Assembly: GCF_032854445.1 (NCBI RefSeq)
Contig: NC_088307.1
Location: 23,821,953 to 23,885,952, forward strand
Length of the DNA: 64,000 bases
Direction of reading: 5' to 3'
Source of the DNA: Liolophura sinensis
Lineage: Eukaryota > Mollusca > Polyplacophora > Chitonida > Chitonidae
Under the pieces are notes generated by a model. The model saw only the letters and a program-made list of their open reading frames with translations, ran no database searches and was not told where the DNA came from. Both the position numbers and the translations under genes were made by a program. This document shows positions 22,601 to 33,300 of the stretch, piece after piece (the stretch's first letter is position 1; each line of letters starts with the position of its first letter).

Positions 22601-24440
22601 TCATTAAACAGGCTGGAGTTGTAAGTCAGTATAGTTTTGATTGATAACATAGTGTTGGCTTTTGATTTTGTCAATGTGCTTCATTTTACTTTAATATGCA
22701 ATTTCTAGGGTCTAGGGTTGTCTTTTTTTTTAAAGACATACATGTTGCAGGGGAAACTTCAATCATTGAAACACACTTTACCGTTATTGTTTACAGGTGA
22801 TACAGCTGGTGAGGAATCCACACAAAGAGGGAATAGAAATCAAGGCTATGTCCGACTCTATGGCCAGTCGTGAGGAAGAGGAGAGACACCAGCGCCTCCT
22901 GGTGGAGAATGAGGAACTAAAACAACACATAGCAGAGGTATGACATATCATAACTGTATTTATGTACAGACAGCAAGTCTTTGCAACTTATCATAATTGG
23001 TGGCTTTCTATCTGGTTGTACTCTCAGGTTTAACACCACGTTTTATGCCAGGGATTGAAATTAAGGTAGTGTGGAAGAGGGTTTTAAAATCTGTCATTCG
23101 TTTGTGTAGAAAGAACTTTGCTGCATTTTTTTTTTATGTTGAGATGGCTTACATAAGTATTTTTTCTTTTCATTTTTCATTCCTGTAATATCTTGGGAGT
23201 AGATAATAACATAACTTATTATTTACATATGTTGTCCATCTGAAAAGTACATTAGCTGAAAAAAAATCCAGTAATCATAAATTTTAAAATGGAATTCTGA
23301 GAGTGGTGTAGTAAACTTTTTTTCCATCAAAGGCTTGATAACATGGCTGGGTTTACTGAGGGTGATGGCTCAGTATTTTCTGGGGGAGATCAATTACACT
23401 GTAGCTACAAAACCAACCTTTAGTCGGAGATAAACTGGCTATTAAGGTTATGAACTTGCACTTGTGCACAGAACTAGGTTCACTGTGTGTAGGTTGTCCA
23501 GTTTTGTCTCACTGTATGTTGTGCCATTTTGTCCAACTCTAAGCTATGCTGTTTTATTCCAGTGTTTGCTCCACTGTTTTGTCCCACAGTAAGATGTGCC
23601 ATGTTTTTCCCACAGCAAGATGTGTTATAATTTGTCCTACTGAAGTTTATGCTCTTTTGTCCCACTGTAGGTTGTGCCATTTTTTCCAGTTGTCAGTTCT
23701 GGCCTTTTGGCCCACCCTCAGTTGTGCCATTTTGTCCCACTGTCAGTTCTGGCCTTTTGGCCTATCATCAGCTGTGCCATATTTTGTCCCACTGTCAGTT
23801 CTGGCCTTTTGGCCTATCATCAGTTGTGCCATATTTTGTCCCACAGTCAGTTTTGGCCTTTTGGCTCACTCTCACTTGTGCCATTTTGTCCCACTGTCAG
23901 TTCTGGCCTTTTGGCCTATCATCAATTGTGCCATATTTTGTCCCACTGTCAGTTCTTGCCTTTTGGCCTATCATCAGTTGTGCCATATTTTGTCCCACTG
24001 TCAGTTCTGGCCTTTTGTGCCGTATTTTGTTCCACTGTAAGTGGTCCTGTTTTGTCCCAGTGTATCTTGTACCATGTTGTCCCACTGTAGGTTGTGAAGT
24101 TTTGTCCGACATATGTAGAGCAATTACTAACACTTTGTACTTTTCTTTGCAGAGAGAGGACAAAATCCGTGAGCTAAATCGGCGAGTGTTGAGCAAATCC
24201 CAGCCAAAGTGCGTCACAATACAGACAGAAGAGAGTTCTGACATCCTGGCAGATCACAACCCACACCCAGCCAAGACAAATGCCTGTGTTGTGTCTTTTA
24301 CAAACTTATCTCCCTTGACAATAGGCGGTGGCTCGCCTGATGATTTAGGCGTATCGATCGACGCCGATTCGGGCCTCGCCAGCAGTTCAATGGCAAAGAG
24401 CTCCAAAAATTCTGCTTCAGATTCGGAGCCTTACTGCTGA
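10291..24440 (+). CDS. GABBR1: GABA-B receptor subunit 1, 3' exons, copy 2 (main copy)
   Basis: Seven exons: 10291-10424, 18676-18783, 19499-19703, 20168-20295, 21408-21536, 22797-22937 and 24153-24440. Together they encode roughly 377 residues: TM2, ECL1, TM3 to TM7, the cytoplasmic coiled coil and the C-terminus. The receptor is a class C GPCR that binds GABA through an extracellular Venus-flytrap domain and works as a heterodimer with GABBR2. The flytrap and TM1 exons must lie outside the window or be missing from the assembly. Exons from 18676 on are all open with matching phases. The TM2 exon contains a one-base frameshift. The mammalian RSRR ER-retention motif is not visible after the coiled coil. 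The nearest match by memory is insect and molluscan GABA-B-R1. Confidence 0.85.
10855..11424 (+). repeat. 17-bp minisatellite, about 33 units
   Basis: Unit aagcttgtgtagccatt, with variants such as aagcttatgtagccatt and extra ttaagcttt spacers. Intron of GABBR1 copy 2. Confidence 0.95.
12603..13600 (+). repeat. 33-bp minisatellite, about 30 units, stop-free on both strands
   Basis: Unit gtatggaacaccaacatatg then taaatacttggat. Because 33 is a multiple of three, long open frames appear on both strands (about 304 codons plus strand, 344 minus strand, repeating 11 residues). These are not supported as genes. Confidence 0.95.
13631..13660. repeat. (AT)n microsatellite
   Basis: Uninterrupted AT dinucleotide run. 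Confidence 0.95.
14897..15450 (+). other. 554-bp indel unique to copy 2
   Basis: Copy 1 runs straight from aaatgatga to gttttcagaaaa (near 656). Copy 2 has 554 extra bases here, including a SINE 3' fragment (15052-15173) and ending in a T-rich run. No gene is visible in it. Confidence 0.85.
15052..15173 (+). mobile_element. SINE A 3' fragment inside the copy 2 indel
   Basis: Contains tttcctcccatcataatgcc, acggcataaaacaccaatta and a TAAA tail. Confidence 0.75.
15690..15972 (+). mobile_element. tRNA-derived SINE (family A), copy 2 ortholog
   Basis: Same insertion as 898-1180, with head ggccccgtggcccagttgg and a B-box-like ttcaagtccagc. It shows the insertion predates the split of the two segments. 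Confidence 0.88.
16361..18039 (+). repeat. 23-bp minisatellite, about 73 units (copy 2 allele)
   Basis: Same unit and flanks as 1570-1961 but about 1,680 bp long. Sub-blocks repeat as higher-order groups, for example those containing the variant ataggtgacattcag. Confidence 0.95.
18242..18305 (+). repeat. Dispersed repeat D, copy 2 segment
   Basis: attatcacactgtcgttgct then gctctgggtttactcttcat, the ortholog of 2105-2180. Confidence 0.65.
18391..18540 (+). mobile_element. 5'-truncated SINE A with a 14-bp target duplication
   Basis: Flanked by perfect copies of atctttggtattct at 18377-18390 and 18541-18554. The head is missing and the tail is AAATAAATAAATAA. Confidence 0.88.
18676..18783 (+). 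CDS. GABBR1: GABBR1 copy 2, TM3/ICL2 exon
   Basis: 108 nt, phase 0 to 0, with the same protein as copy 1: [33 protein letters not shown]. The intron before it is about 8.2 kb and carries the 17-bp, 33-bp and 23-bp arrays. Confidence 0.92.
19357..19440 (+). mobile_element. SINE A head fragment, copy 2
   Basis: Ortholog of 3198-3287, with gtgagttcaagtccagctca intact. Confidence 0.75.
19499..19703 (+). CDS. GABBR1: GABBR1 copy 2, TM4/ECL2 exon
   Basis: 205 nt, phase 0 to 1. It encodes TM4 ([16 protein letters not shown]), WQAVDP, an Asp/Glu-rich extracellular loop 2, the LEHC disulfide cysteine and an NLT glycosylation sequon. Confidence 0.92.
20103..20159 (+). repeat. Decoy duplicate of the GABBR1 TM5 exon start (copy 2)
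   Basis: The 57-bp duplicate seen in copy 1, with its decoy acceptor AG at 20109-20110, again 57 nt before the true exon start. Slightly more upstream exon-like sequence (ggagtttgacttat) survives here than in copy 1, suggesting a third, older unit. Confidence 0.8.
20168..20295 (+). CDS. GABBR1: GABBR1 copy 2, TM5/ICL3 exon
   Basis: 128 nt, phase 1 to 0, identical to copy 1. It encodes the [20 protein letters not shown] helix and loop, then [15 protein letters not shown]. Confidence 0.92.
21140..21368 (+). mobile_element. Diverged SINE 3' part with an expanded tail, copy 2
   Basis: Ortholog of 4962-5158. The AATAAATG/AATAAACG tail is longer, a length difference between the two copies. Confidence 0.65.
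21408..21536 (+). CDS. GABBR1: GABBR1 copy 2, TM6-TM7 exon
   Basis: 129 nt, phase 0 to 0. It encodes [15 protein letters not shown] (TM6 and ECL3) and [18 protein letters not shown] (TM7). Confidence 0.92.
21672..21933 (+). mobile_element. Diverged full-length SINE A, copy 2
   Basis: Same insertion as 5471-5732, with one fewer gtgca repeat in the head. Confidence 0.8.
22078..22203 (+). mobile_element. Old SINE 3' fragment, copy 2
   Basis: Ortholog of 5878-6005. Confidence 0.5.
22797..22937 (+). CDS. GABBR1: GABBR1 copy 2, proximal tail/coiled-coil exon
   Basis: 141 nt, phase 0 to 0. It starts at the TM7-proximal [12 protein letters not shown] and runs into the Glu/Leu-rich coiled coil ([14 protein letters not shown]), the predicted contact with GABBR2. 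Confidence 0.92.
23491..24108 (+). repeat. About 26/52-bp minisatellite before the last GABBR1 exon (copy 2)
   Basis: Allelic or paralogous counterpart of 7357-8097, about 120 bp shorter, with a different order of unit variants. Confidence 0.9.
24153..24440 (+). CDS. GABBR1: GABBR1 copy 2, last coding exon
   Basis: 288 nt including TGA at 24438-24440; 95 residues, intact. It begins [15 protein letters not shown] (end of the coiled coil) and continues with a Ser/Asp-rich tail ([17 protein letters not shown]) ending SDSEPYC. The acceptor (ttctttgcag) lies about 40 bp after a VNTR that fills the end of the preceding intron. Confidence 0.9.
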   Translation, partial: REDKIRELNRRVLSKSQPKCVTIQTEESSDILADHNPHPAKTNACVVSFTNLSPLTIGGGSPDDLGVSIDADSGLASSSMAKSSKNSASDSEPYC

Positions 24441-26860
24441 CTAGAGGCTGGGAATGTAGGACGGCTTCGGAAGGGTTGTGCGACATACAAGAATGAGACA
24501 ATGGACGGTCTTTGTCTGACCCCAGGTTTCCGCACGCTCCACGAAACGGATCTCTGATGACACAGCGTTTATGATGAGCGCTCGCACAGCAGCAAGGTCT
24601 TACATTCCCACTCATATATAGGAGCTCAACAGTTGGGCAGAATAGCTCTTCAGGAATGAAGGTGGCAAAGGTTGATAGTACAAAATGTAACATTACCATG
24701 GCTTTATTGGAGAAAAAAAATGTTTTGCTAATATTCTGCAGATTCTTGATGAAAATTTTCTTGGTTTTTGGGTAGACCAAGACATCTCTCGTGAAATCTT
24801 GAATGATGTAAAATAACCAAGGGATAAAACTTCATTACAAGATCAACGAGTTGCAAACATGGATATTATTCAGTCTCAGAAAAGGGTTTTCACCTAATTT
24901 GATATAAATATTAGCATTCTTTCTTGTCAGTATTTTTTCACCAATTAAGCCTATGGGACAAAATGAGAACACTAGGGAAATTATCAGAGCATTTAGCAAA
25001 GAGGTTGTAACAGTGGTAATCAAATTTAGCAGACAAATTATGTTTGTACAGATATGTGGTAGACTGCACTACTATCTTCTTTGCATAAGTTGGCTATATG
25101 CCAATTCTTTCCACCTTCTTTACCTCCATCCCTGGAGAAGACCATTTGAGCCCAGTTGAGCGTTCCTGCCTAGGCGCATTTGTATTTAATGTAACGAGAT
25201 TAAAGACTTGTACAGAATTGCCTTTTAATACCTAGCAGAATGTTGTCTACACAGTACGGAGTGTGTTTGATATTTCCTCCATCAACATCAATGTACAAAA
25301 ACAACAAAGCGACACAATCACGACTTACAGCTACTTTGTTGCTTGGATACATTTTCTGGATGTGGCAAATGTGTTTAGAGCTGAGACATTTACCGTGTAA
25401 CTTGTACTTGTATTAATTGGCAGTCATGTTTCTGTGTGCATGCCTATATATATATGTCGTAAAATGAATGAAGTATGAACGTGACCCTGTGCTTTCCAAG
25501 GGTCAGATGAGTCTGTCATAATAGGCTGAGTTTTTGGGATTTTATCCAGTTTTAGAATTCTAACTTAAATTTCAAAAATCCTTGTGGAAACCGCCTGTGA
25601 ATTTTTGTGCATTTAGGAAGATAATATTTCATTGTGAAATGAAATTACCTTAGTCAGCTCAATACCTGCAACTATCCAAGAGTAGTTTTGTCTTTGTTCA
25701 TGTGAGATGTTAAGAGTATTAAAAAAATAAAAATGTGTCCTTGTCAAAACTGCAAGTAGGAAAATTGGTACTAGCAACAAACGAAGAACAGCCTCATCTC
25801 CATGTATATAGGGATACAGAATATCTGCGTAGACCAATGCAAAATGGTTTGATTTTTTCTGTATGTCTTAACCCAGAAGACTACATCATTGTCAGAAAGG
25901 CTTAGTACATATAAATTGTGTTACATGGACTTTTTCGTCTTGAACAAAACTGATATCATTACGTGCAATTCCTCTGGTACTTGATTGTTCTGACTTGCAA
26001 ACTTTTTTGTCAGTATTTGTTGTTAGCGGCCGCTTTTGAACCAAAGATAACATCTAGCCATCATTAATAATTTAAAAAAGAAGTGTTCACAAAATGTGTT
26101 GTGAGTGGCAAAACTTCTTGGCAATTATTAAAGATTAACAGAATTGACTCTCTGTTAACTAGCCTACCTGTCATGGTAGAAGCCTTCATTAATGTATAAA
26201 GAATAAAAGTCAGTCACACAATCATGTAATTGTTAATCCGGTTTCAGCTGGTACAGAACTGGTTGAATTCGGTCACAACCAGTATCACTTGTAATATTAA
26301 CCTAGATATTTAACCTTTCATGCACTGAAATGGCTGCCCTGTGATGTATGCAGCAGCTGTTAAAGACTTCCCACTAAGATGAAGAAATGGGTAAAAATTG
26401 CTTGGAAATGGTGTAAAGTGGTCATCCTAAGGTACCATTAGTGTTGTAAGGTACTATTGCGGATGGTTAGATGTGCTATAATTGTTTGGATCCACGGTGA
26501 GTAATACACACATTCAGGTGGTAAAGAATGCGTATTTAATGTGTATTTAGACTCTAAATGTTTTGTAACCTTAACTGCTTTCAAACAGATTTGTGACTTT
26601 TCCTCTTTTTGAAGGAATTCATTACATGATGTTTTTTTTTTTTTTGTTTTTTTTTTTAAAGAAAAAAGGGTTCTGTATTTAACTTAGAACTTCTGTAAAG
26701 TTACAAAAGCATGGGGCGTATAAGGTAGATCCCTCTTTTAAATCCCAGTATCTGTCTCATCAGTGTCACTCAGCATTCTATATATCAGGTACATTGTAGA
26801 CACTCCCATTAGTTCCGACCATAAAGCTTGAGGTACTAAACCCCCAAGGTAAGGGCTTTA
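24441..26860 (+). other. GABBR1 3' flank, probable 3' UTR
   Basis: No coding exon is visible. AATAAA motifs at 25726-25731 and 26202-26207 are candidate polyadenylation signals for GABBR1. The duplicated part ends at 24955. Which signal is used cannot be told from sequence. Confidence 0.4.
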
Positions 26861-27265
26861 ATGCTTGGAGGATAATGTTGCATTCTTTGTTACCTGGTCA
26901 TTATCCCATCCGGGAGCCCTAGCATGCAGACGTGGCATTTCCATGCCACTGTTTCATGACTCTTTAAAGACTGACCGGCTGATCAGAGCCCACCTCACCA
27001 GACCACTAATAACCGTCTTCTGGCACTCAGACTGGATTAAGACACGCGAGCTCTTTTCTGAAGTCCATTCGCAAGGCAGCGGGAGATTTAGGTAATGGAA
27101 TGTAACACTGTTGCAATATGTATATTAGTAAATATGGATTTTTAGTGTGGATATGGACACGCCTCATTAACTAGCTTATAGAACATGAAACATCCCAGCT
27201 TTGCTTCCACATTAACATTGTATTTCTGAAAGCTAAGCTCGGGAAAATGGAACAGATGTCAGATC

Positions 27266-27640
27266 TAGCAGCATGTAAGTTTTGTTAACAGCATGCAAGC
27301 TACACTAGCAGCATGCAAGCTTTGAAAACAGCATGCAAGCTTTGAAAACAGCATGCAAGCTTTGTTAACAACAGGTAGGTTTTATCAAAAGCATGTAAGC
27401 TATATTAAAAGCTTACAAGCTTTGTTCTCGGCATGCAAGCTTGGTTAACAAGAAACAAGCAAGCGACAGGTATATTAACAGCAAGCAAGCTATACCAACA
27501 GCCAGCAATCTATCTTAACAGCATACAAGTTTTTTTAACATGCAAGTTTTAAAAGCATGTCAGCTTTAGCAGCACTCCTTCTTTAATGGAGTGCAAACTT
27601 ATACAGTGTGCAAGCGCAGGCTTTAACAGAGTGCAAACTT
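27266..27640 (+). repeat. Degenerate about 20-bp tandem array
   Basis: Unit gcatgcaagctttgaaaaca with many variants, including ttaaca and accaaca spacers. No coding signal. Confidence 0.85.
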
Positions 27641-27644
27641 TAAA

Positions 27645-27725
27645 AGCTTTTAACATGTAATACATCCATTTTAACATGTAATACATCCATTTTAACGTGT
27701 AATACATCCATTTTGACGCGTAATA
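27645..27725 (+). repeat. 21-bp tandem repeat, four units
   Basis: Unit ttttaacatgtaatacatcc plus a, directly after the 20-bp array. Confidence 0.9.
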
Positions 27726-28810
27726 AAATACCGTTTTTGTGGTAGGACTGGAAGAAGATGAACCACAGTCAAATTCACAAAGTTCTGTACGGAGATATTT
27801 TGTTTCCCTCTTGCATGAGGCCATCAGATAGCGCATGACGTCTTCTTGCTTGAAATTCTTGCAAGTTTTGTGACGGCGCAGTTTGATTTATACATTTTAT
27901 TGTCGATAGCATCATTTTATCGCTGCAAGTAGGCCTATGAGAAACACGTAAGATTTCCACCTGACACCGGGCGATTTTTCATAGTATGTGTTGAGGTGTT
28001 TCTTTAATTTTATGAGACCCTGGGTTTTAATTCCAGGTAGGTAAGAAAAATCGTGAAATGTTTGGACCGCGATGAAATATTGATGCGATTACATTCTCCA
28101 CAAATATTAACGATGACAAAAACAACAAAAATGGTGTTTTAGGCAAACTTGTAAAATTTTTCACTTTCATTCAGTGATAAGGTAAGTGTTACTGGTACTT
28201 CTTGCACCGGCTTCTTCATTTGGGGACTTGGTAGAGGCAGGACTAGAGAATTTGAAATTAGGGGTCGAATGCACATCCCAGCAGGAATTGTCACACAATA
28301 ATTTTTTGAAGGCTTATTTTTTTTAAAACAGACAAACTCGTTATTAGGTTTATATCTAGACAAATCTGTCAAAATTTGATTCCAAGGAGGTAGGACGTCT
28401 AGCAGAACCAAAGCGTTAGAATGGAAATTTAAATTTTGAATTTTTTTTTGAAAGTCATAAATGGCCTGTTGGAATCGGCTGCATGTATCTGTTTTAGCTT
28501 GCATCAAAAGAATTCTTACACTTTAGAATTGAGTCAGGCTGTATTGTCAGAAAAATACTCCTGAATGGTCTTCTGGAGAAAAAGGTCTGAATTTATTTTT
28601 GTTTTCAGATTCTATTCTGAATTTGCTTCTCATGTGTTAATGTGTTGTATCAACATTTCATTCAACTGAGCACACTTTAAAAATTTAAAATTTAAAAAAA
28701 AGTCTCCCAAGCATGCATGCGGAGATCCTTACAGGCGGATCTTTTTAGTTCTCGTGTAACATCTAAGAAAAATCTGAGATATTTACGTTAATATAATACT
28801 TATATAATAT

Positions 28811-28930
28811 TTGACGTTATCTCATGTGAGATATGATAATTTAATACATTACGTTATCTCATGTGAGATATACGACAAAGTAATACTTAACATTATCTCA
28901 GGTGAGATATACGATAATGTAATACTTAAG
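28811..28930. repeat. Three tandem units with hairpin arms
   Basis: Three units of about 38-42 bp. Each carries ttatctca-tg-tgagatat, an inverted repeat with a 2-base loop (third unit: ggtgagatat), followed by an AT-rich spacer ending aatactta-like. Confidence 0.8.
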
Positions 28931-28991
28931 CGTAATTTCCAGGGTGTATCACTTTCATAAAAAAGAACTACATCAGCTATTGGTATCTATA

Positions 28992-29150
28992 TTTTCTTTA
29001 TTTGATTGTTGTTTTACGTCGTACTCAAGATTATTTCACTTATACTACGGCAGCCAGCGTTATGGTGGGAGGAAACCGGGCACAGCCCGGAGGAAACCCA
29101 CAACCATCCACAGACCTTCCCCCGTACGGCCGGAGAGGAAGCCAACATGT
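28992..29150 (-). mobile_element. SINE A, minus orientation, partial
   Basis: Contains ttgttttacgtcgtactcaa, ggaaaccgggcacagcccgg and cggccggagaggaagccaac. Confidence 0.85.
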
Positions 29151-31560
29151 GGTATCTCTAACAACTGGTCATTTTTTAAAAGGAGTAGCAGCGGAACATA
29201 ACGGAGTAGTCAAATTTTGGTTATTATCGTTATTTTGTTGTTGTTGTTGCCTGAATGCGGAGATTGAGCATGATTTCTTAACCAGATCTTCATATTAGTG
29301 TAAGTTACATCAAAATGTCAATAATAGAGCAAGCTTTGGGCTCGTGAATTAAAACAAAGTATGAAATAAAATTTAAAAAATAAACGCTTTTAATACCGGT
29401 AATTTGGATATAACTCGTAAGTATATAGTGGGATTTTTGTCTGATATGGTTTCGTTACATTTATTTATTTTACAAGCTGCTCTTGTTACATTGTTACCTT
29501 GCTATAAATGTTACCTTGTTATGATTGGCTTTGTATACAACGTTATTTGTTGTAAATGTCTGCATTTACAGGAATTGTTTTGTGTCGACTAGTCTTTTGA
29601 TGGTATTATTTCAGATATGTTTTAATATTTAAATATTTTATTGTTATCTATAAGTTTAATGGTCAGGTGTAAACTGTTTTTCCATATTGGGTGGGCAGTG
29701 CGATTTTACCCATAAAACCGTCGTGCAATATTGGAAACTTTTACGTCTTAATACAAAAAGCCAAATGTTTATGTAAGATGATAAAAATTTACACTTTTTG
29801 CATCCCTTATTTATGATGCAATCTCACTCTTTGTAATCAAGTTATTCAACCGTTTCTTCATTTGAACAAATGATTATGGTCTAACGTTGGGATTTTTCCA
29901 GCCATATTGTGGCGATTTATTACAGGCAAAACCGGATTGTGGATTCTTATATGGACAAGCAGCTTAGCGCCACTTGCCCTTCCTTCACCTAAAAATCTGA
30001 GTGCGGCTGTGTAAGTGTCAAATTCTTCAGTGCAGCGTTAAACATCTATTATATTTAGATATACCCAGTATACTGAGCTGATTTCCCTTATATAAACAGA
30101 GGAACTTGTGCTAACAAATCATGTTGTCTTGTTGTTCAAGACAGCATGAGATCCAGACTGGGAAGGATTTGGTTTGAATCTAGAATCAGAAACCTGGACA
30201 ACATTGTGGACAATTGGCAAAAATGCTTTTTAGGGGTTCAAGTGCCACGGTTTTAAGTTTAGTGCTATACCTGTTTTATTTGGTGAAAGACTAGCCCAAT
30301 CCTGTAAAATAGAGACGAAAAAAGAAATTATTCCAAGCTAAACCCTCGAATCAGTTTTACAATACTGTGATATTTCGTATCTGTTAACATCTATCCAGTG
30401 TGGAGTTCGGACCTGTAACTTTATTCGAGCTGTATTCCATGTGTTTCGTCATTTCGTAACCATGACCACAAAGAGGCACGACCTTCAAGAGCGAGGTAAC
30501 GTGTACTAAGAAATGAACAATGTTTTAATAGATGATATGCAAAATTTCACTTTCATGCTAGTTTCGTGGAAGTGCAACGCAGGGCTAGTATACAAACAAG
30601 ACAGAATTGAAAGGAAGCATCGCATTTCTAATGGATAACAACATTTTCGCTAGTAGAAAAGAAAACAGGGCATCTCTAGGTAAATTTTCTAATGTTCATC
30701 ATGCCACGTTATCAAATGAATAACAAAAGTTGGAAGCCCCTTTGTGATGTGAAAGCTAGTTGTATATGAAAGCTGTCATAGACGCGTATATTAAACACAG
30801 TTTTCATTCAGTTGATAACGGTGTGCCGACCTTTGTATGATTCTGCATTAATTTCGTAATTTATAATTTAGTGGTGGTTTATGTTGAGCGCGGTTAATTC
30901 ACTTTTTGGAATTGGTCTTGCTATTCACATGTTTATTATGACCCTTAGATTCTACATCGAAACTGTCCTGCAAAAAAACAATACTCAACTGTAGTTATCC
31001 TTCAGAAAATAAATTCCATTAAAATATGCTCAGATGAAAAAATGTCCCTGTTGTGAAGGCTACACTTGTGCAAAAAGGATACCTGCTGAATGAAAGCCAG
31101 CCATAAAAATAATGCTGTCAGTACAGTGTTACAAGTAATAGAGTGCGATGTTTTCATTTGAACTGTTTCAGTAAATATATTATTTTAATATAATCCCAGG
31201 CATAGACCCACGAACAGCTGAGATGTGTTGATGTAGTTGGGTGGACCCATATTTTTCAAACGTCTTAAGACATATGTCAAAATTTCAGACACAGCTACAA
31301 TTAGAATGTTTCGCTCTAGAAAGTTTAAAATTTGTATACCGATTCTTTACTGCCGAGCAGTGTACAACGTGATTTTATGGCATGAATAGATGTGCTTCTA
31401 ACACTTTTAGCTCATGTGTACACTCTTTACTTGATTTGATTTGATATTTGGACTATTTGTTGAATTTGTTTATCACATTTTCAGTTGTTACGTATGGTAT
31501 GTGATTTTAATATATTTTTGTTTTCATTTTTAAAGTTTTACCGTGGTTGAATATTCTGGC
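29150..31560. other. AT-rich stretch without a recognised feature
   Basis: I see no exon with convincing splice sites, no SINE and no array in this 2.4 kb. Short open frames here look like chance. Confidence 0.5.
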
Positions 31561-31581
31561 TTACCTGTTATTGTAAATACC

Positions 31582-31593
31582 TATATATATATA

Positions 31594-31664
<71 letters not shown>
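31582..31664. repeat. (AT)n microsatellite
   Basis: About 80 bp of TA repeat with two cctatat interruptions near its start. Confidence 0.95.
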
Positions 31665-31667
<3 letters not shown>

Positions 31668-32110
31668 TTCGTAGCTTGATAGTTAAATTATTGTTATTAT
31701 GTACACTGCTACCTTTTATGATATAAAAAAAAACCTGGTGTTGGAGTTCTATACATTGGGCAACATATGTTAATAAAGACATACGTTTTCATATCCTCTC
31801 GTGGATTGTCTTTTGTTCACTACCCTTTTATTTCTCTGTTTATTTAACTATTTATGTGATTGTTGTTCGACGCAGTACTCATACCTTTTACACTTAGCAG
31901 TAAGAGTCTGGCAACAACCTGCGAATGGTTGTGGGACTTACCGTACTTCTGCCAGGTTGAAAGAAAAAATGGGGTATAAACCATCAAGCTTTGGCAAGTA
32001 GCTAAGAGACTCCCCTACATACTTGCTAGCCATATGGGTGTTGGTGGAAGATGAGTGGTCTTAACCAAATCCAACGCTGTGCAAACAGCTCTACTCAGCA
32101 CTGTTGACTA

Positions 32111-32690
32111 AGATTGGACAGTCAAGGAGCAATCGAAAAAACTCCCAAGACTGGGATTGGACAAGCAATCGAGAAACCTCCAAGACTGGGATTGGACAAT
32201 TAAGGAGCAAACGAGAAGCCTCCAAGACTAGGATTGGACAATCAAGGAGCAATCGGGAAACCTCCAACACTGGGATTGGACAAGCAATCGAGAAACCTCC
32301 AACACTGGGATTGGACAATCAAGGAGCAATCGAAACCTCCAAGACTAGGATTTGACAATCAAGGAGCAATCCAGAAACCTCCAAGACTTGTATTGGACAA
32401 TCCAGGAGCTATCGAGAAACCTCCAAGACTGGGATTGGACAATCCAGGAGCTATCGAGAAACCTCCAAGACTGGGATTGGACAATTAAGGAGCAAACGAG
32501 AAACCTCCAAGACTGGGATTTGACAATCAAGGAGCAATCGAGAAACCTCCAAGATTGGGATTAGACAATCAAGGAGCAATCGAGAAACCTCCAAGACAGG
32601 GATTGAACAATCAAGGCGCTATCGAGAAACCTCCAACACTGGGATTGGACAATCAAGGAGCAATCGAGAATCCTCCAACACTGAGATTGA
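32111..32690 (+). repeat. 42-bp minisatellite, about 14 units
   Basis: Unit cgagaaacctccaagactgg then gattggacaatcaaggagcaat. Being a multiple of three, it gives open frames on both strands (14-residue period, DNQGAIEKPPRLGL). No flanking gene signals were found. Confidence 0.93.
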
Positions 32691-33126
32691 ACTTGCACCT
32701 CGTGTACTATAGCCGTTGGTGTATCGCTGGACATTCAATGTTGTTCCCAAACATCAGAAGACAAACGTCTGCATGCAACAGACATTGTCTCTCCCTCATT
32801 TCCTCTCACGATTGTTATTCATTTGGTTGTTCTTTGAATTACTAGTATCTATTCTACTCCATTTGTCTCTGAATTCTCATTTTCCATCCCCGTTATTTTG
32901 GCATTATTCTCTTCCATTCTAAAGTATTCGACTATTGTAGTCAATATTTTTCTATATGTAATAGCCTCTAGTTTTTTCTTAATAAAAAATTCCACTGTTT
33001 TGCTAATATAAGTAGAGTGTTTATTGTTGTTTCGTTGGCTATGCCTAAAAGTACTGTGGCATTGTTAATGTTGCACGTAAACTTGCATTCCTGCCTTCGC
33101 CACCTTTCAAAAGAGGACCAGAATAT

Positions 33127-33300
33127 TTTAACTTTCACACTGGAGAACTAAATGTTCAAAGGTTTCTTATTCTTTGTTACAAAGTTCACAAACATCATCC
33201 TGTTTCCTACCAATTTTGTAAGGATACGATTTTGTAGGACATTTTGCACCGAAAATCTCTTAGTCTCGTACCTCCAGTACTTTTGAAACGAGAGAAAACA
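33127..33300 (-). pseudogene. Relic of a non-LTR retrotransposon reverse transcriptase C-terminus
   Basis: On the minus strand one frame reads KCPTKSYPYKIGRKQDDVCE, then LCNKE, a stop, and ETFEHLVLQCES. The CxxC...HxxxxC arrangement is typical of the zinc-knuckle end of LINE reverse transcriptases (zf-RVT type). The stop and short length mark it as dead. Assigned by motif only. Confidence 0.45.

Larger units (their letters stand above)
14240..24955 (+). repeat. Large duplicated segment, copy 2
   Basis: Partner of 1-8944. Homology ends at 24955, the position where copy 1 meets its N run, so the true right boundary of the duplication cannot be seen. Sequence from 24956 onward occurs only once in the window. 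Confidence 0.9.

Noticed and set aside
28139-28507. 122-codon minus-strand open frame
   Set aside because: Composition looks protein-like in places, but no domain, splice sites or neighbours support it, and the region is AT-rich with homopolymers. Kept only as a weak possibility.
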